Positions 6,530 to 8,847 of a stretch of DNA of 8,847 nucleotides are shown piece by piece. The notes under the pieces are model-generated. The model saw nothing but the letters and a program-made list of their open reading frames with translations. It ran no database searches and was not told the DNA's origin. How positions within the stretch are numbered: the stretch's first letter is position 1; each line of letters starts with the position of its first letter. Source of the stretch: JAMOQA01 sp964582785 (GTDB lineage: Bacteria; Acidobacteriota; Polarisedimenticolia; J045); NCBI GenBank assembly GCA_964582785.1, contig CAZOTT010000107.1, positions 1-8,847 on the forward strand. Direction: 5' to 3'. A program made the position numbers and the translations under genes.

Positions 6530-8847
6530 TCAGGAGTGCAGGGCCAGCTCCTCGCGGGCCTCCCCCGGGGGGTCCGGGGCCTCCCCCGACGGGGCGAGCA
6601 CGAGGCGAAGAACCTCCTCCATCGTCTCCACCGGGTGAAACGCGAGTTCCCGGCGCGCCTGGCGGGGGAGGTCCCGGAGGTCCTTCTCGTTGGCCCGGGG
6701 CAGGACGACCACCCGGGCGCCCGCCCGCCGGGCCGCCAGGACCTTTTCCTTGATGCCACCGACCGGCAGGACCCGGCCCCGGAGCGTGATCTCCCCGGTC
6801 ATCGCCACGTCCCGGCGGACGGGGCGCTCGGCCAGGGCCGAGACGATGGCGGTCGCGAGGGTGATGCCCGCGGACGGCCCGTCCTTGGGAATCGCTCCCT
6901 CCGGGACGTGCACGTGCAGGTCGGTCTCCTCGAAGAGGTCCTCGGCCAGGCCCAGGTCGCCGGCGTGGCTCCTGGCCCACGAGAGGGCCGCCCGGGCGGA
7001 CTCCTTCATGACGTCTCCCAGGTGGCCGGTCAGGGACAGCCGGCCCCGCCCCTTCATCCGGATCGCCTCGACGAAGAGAACCTCCCCGCCGGCGGCGGTC
7101 CACGCGAGCCCGGTGGCGACCCCGACCATCGCGCCCTCCAGGCGCTCTTCCGCCTGGGGGGGCGGGGGCCCGAGGTACTTCTCCAGCCGCCCGGCGGTGA
7201 TGACCGCCCGGGACCGCTTCCCTTCCGCCACCCGGCGGGCCACCTTCCGGCAGATGGCGGCGATGCGGCGTTCCAGGTTCCGCAGGCCCGCCTCCCGGGT
7301 GTAGTGGTTGATCAGCGCGCGGATCGCGCCGTCGGAGAAGCGGATCAGGCCGTCGTCCAGGGCGTTCTCCCGCACCTGCTTCGGCACCAGGTGCCGCCGG
7401 GCGATTTCCAGCTTCTCTTCCTCGGAGTACCCGGGAATCCGGATCACCTCCATCCGGTCGCGGAAGGCGGGGTGGATGGTGTCCATCAGGTTGGCGGTGG
7501 CGATGAACAGCACCTGGCTCAGGTCGAAGGGGATCCCGAGGTAGTGGTCCCGGAAGGTATTGTTCTGTTCCGGGTCGAGGACCTCGAGGAGGGCGGCCTG
7601 GGGATCGCCCCGGAAGTCGTTCGCCAGCTTGTCCACCTCGTCGAGCATCATCACCGGGTTGCGGGTACCCGCCTGGCGGATCGACTGGATGATCCGCCCC
7701 GGCATCGAGCCGATGTAGGTACGGCGATGCCCCCGGATCTCCGCCTCGTCCCGGACGCCCCCCAGACTCACCCGGACGAACTTGCGCCCGGTGGCCCGGG
7801 CGATCGACCGCCCGAGGGAGGTCTTGCCCACGCCCGGGGGACCGACGAAGCAGAGGATCGGCCCCCGGTGCTCGGGCCGCAGCTTGCGGACCGCCAGGTA
7901 CTCGACGATCCGCTCCTTGACCTGCTCGAGCCCGTAGTGGTCGTCGTCGAGGATCTCCTGCGCCCGGGCCAGGTCCAGGTTGTCTTCCGTGGCCACGTCC
8001 CACGGCAGCTCGACCAGCCACTCCAGGTGGTGCCGGATCGTCGCCGTCTCTGCCGCGTCCGGGTGCATCCGTTCCAGGCGGCGCAGCTCCTTCTCGATCT
8101 CCTCGCGGACGTAGTCGGGGAGGTCCCGGTCGGCGATCTTCTCCCGGATCTCCTCGACCTCCTCCTCGATCTCGCTCCCCTCCCCGAGCTCGTTGCGGAT
8201 CGCCTTCATCTGCTGGCGCAGGTAGTACTCCCGCTGGCTCCGGTCGATCTCGTCCCGGGCCAGGGAATCGATCTCGTGCTGCATCGACAGCATGTCCAGT
8301 TCCCGCTTGAGCTGCCGGGCGACCAGGCGCAGCCGCCGCACGGGATCGACCACCTCGAGCACTTCCTGGGCCTGCCCCGCGTCCAGGTCCAGGTTCGACG
8401 CCACCAGGTCGGCGAGGCGTCCCGGGTCCTCGAGGTTGTTCGCGATCACCTGGACCTCGGAGGGCAGGTTCTTGCCCAGGTTCACCCCCCGCTCCAGCGC
8501 CTTCTTCACCGTCCGCATCAGGGTCTCGCACTCGAGACCGTGCTCCCCCTCGAGGGGATCCCGCGCGGGCTCGAGGAGCGGGGTCACCCGGGCGGCCAGG
8601 TACGGGCCGTCGGTTTCCAGCTCCTCCAGCCGGGCCCGGCACACCCCCTGGACGAGGACCCGGATCCGCTCGTCCGGGAGCTTGAGCATCCGCATGATCA
8701 CCGCGACGGTCCCGACGCCGTAGAGATCGTCCGGGCCCGGGTCGTCCAGGTCCCGCTCCTTCTGGGTGACCAGCAGGACCATCCGGTTGCCGGCCAGGGC
8801 CCGGTCGACCGCCCGGATCGACGGCTTCCGGGCGATGGAGAGGGGGG
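6530..8847 (-). CDS. lon: ATP-dependent protease Lon, LonA type (5' end beyond right edge)
   Basis: Lon is a cytoplasmic hexameric AAA+ serine protease that degrades damaged and regulatory proteins. 771 codons are visible. The first 21 before the Met at 8782 (SIARKPSIRAVDRALAGN) fit the Lon N-terminal domain, so that Met is internal and about 25-40 residues are missing to the right. Counting from that Met: the substrate-binding N domain to about 150, a coiled-coil helix with EYYLRQQMKAIRNELG (185-200), Walker A GPPGVGKT (314-321), Walker B MMLDEVDK (378-385), sensor-1 FIATAN (426-431), and the protease domain from about 545 with the catalytic Ser in PKDGPSAG (S637). The Lys partner K680 in GGIKEKVLAA is spaced 43 residues from the Ser, as in E. 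coli Lon (S679/K722). All active-site elements are intact. No membrane span is present, so this is LonA, not LonB. The C-terminal 20 residues are a short Pro/Glu-rich tail. It shares the strand of the sigma-pilus operon but is separated by 98 nt. Confidence 0.98.
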   Translation of the reverse strand, partial: PLSIARKPSIRAVDRALAGNRMVLLVTQKERDLDDPGPDDLYGVGTVAVIMRMLKLPDERIRVLVQGVCRARLEELETDGPYLAARVTPLLEPARDPLEGEHGLECETLMRTVKKALERGVNLGKNLPSEVQVIANNLEDPGRLADLVASNLDLDAGQAQEVLEVVDPVRRLRLVARQLKRELDMLSMQHEIDSLARDEIDRSQREYYLRQQMKAIRNELGEGSEIEEEVEEIREKIADRDLPDYVREEIEKELRRLERMHPDAAETATIRHHLEWLVELPWDVATEDNLDLARAQEILDDDHYGLEQVKERIVEYLAVRKLRPEHRGPILCFVGPPGVGKTSLGRSIARATGRKFVRVSLGGVRDEAEIRGHRRTYIGSMPGRIIQSIRQAGTRNPVMMLDEVDKLANDFRGDPQAALLEVLDPEQNNTFRDHYLGIPFDLSQVLFIATANLMDTIHPAFRDRMEVIRIPGYSEEEKLEIARRHLVPKQVRENALDDGLIRFSDGAIRALINHYTREAGLRNLERRIAAICRKVARRVAEGKRSRAVITAGRLEKYLGPPPPQAEERLEGAMVGVATGLAWTAAGGEVLFVEAIRMKGRGRLSLTGHLGDVMKESARAALSWARSHAGDLGLAEDLFEETDLHVHVPEGAIPKDGPSAGITLATAIVSALAERPVRRDVAMTGEITLRGRVLPVGGIKEKVLAARRAGARVVVLPRANEKDLRDLPRQARRELAFHPVETMEEVLRLVLAPSGEAPDPPGEAREELALHS

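Noticed and set aside
5557..6753. Plus-strand open frame of about 400 codons
   Set aside because: It is antisense to the anti-sigma, sigma and 3' lon genes. The translation is Arg/Pro/Gly/Ser-rich with no domain, so it is a compositional shadow.
6456..8642. Second long minus-strand frame overlapping lon
   Set aside because: It is an alternative frame of lon with a Gly/Pro/Arg-rich product; the true frame carries all Lon motifs.
1..8847. Mobile element, CRISPR array, tRNA or rRNA
   Set aside because: I found no transposase or integrase frame, terminal repeats, regularly spaced repeats or conserved RNA sequence. The window is continuous coding sequence on one strand.

Overview
The window is GC-rich, gene-dense bacterial DNA in which every supported gene lies on the minus strand, so transcription runs from right to left. 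The genes are an ATP-dependent protease (lon), an ECF sigma factor with its anti-sigma factor, and an inner-membrane type IV pilus / type II secretion assembly machine. A machine of this kind implies a double-membrane (Gram-negative type) cell. The base composition, the heavy GTG start use and the sigma/anti-sigma/secretin-N-like/pilC/pilB/pilM/pilN order recall uncultured high-GC lineages such as Acidobacteriota. That placement is an impression from memory, not a result. A run of 10 N suggests a scaffolded, possibly metagenomic, assembly.

Layout in transcription order: lon (5' end beyond the right edge; stop at 6530) is followed by a 98-nt intergenic stretch with a weak promoter candidate. 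Then come an ECF sigma factor (6431-5853), a zinc-finger anti-sigma factor with one membrane span (5856-5419), and an exported protein with a secretin-N-like domain but no barrel (5422-4673). These are followed by pilC (4670 into the N gap), pilB (3422-1782), pilM (1757-729) and pilN (732 through the left edge). Three junctions are 4-nt GTGA stop/start overlaps (5853-5856, 5419-5422, 729-732) and the others are 2, about 22 and 24 nt. The stretch from sigma to pilN therefore looks like one tightly packed operon that continues to the left, where pilO and a secretin would be expected.

Working model: PilB is the cytoplasmic extension ATPase, PilC the inner-membrane platform that couples it to (pseudo)pilin polymerisation, and PilM/PilN the start of the alignment complex leading to the outer-membrane secretin. 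The sigma/anti-sigma pair at the head suggests that the machine is made in response to an envelope signal or an assembly checkpoint. The small exported protein, placed between the anti-sigma factor and the machine, could link the two. This coupling is inference from gene order.

I see no rRNA, tRNA, CRISPR array, insertion sequence or integrase. No gene-free stretch exceeds 300 bases; the longest is the 98 nt downstream of lon. The long open frames on the plus strand are composition-driven shadows.
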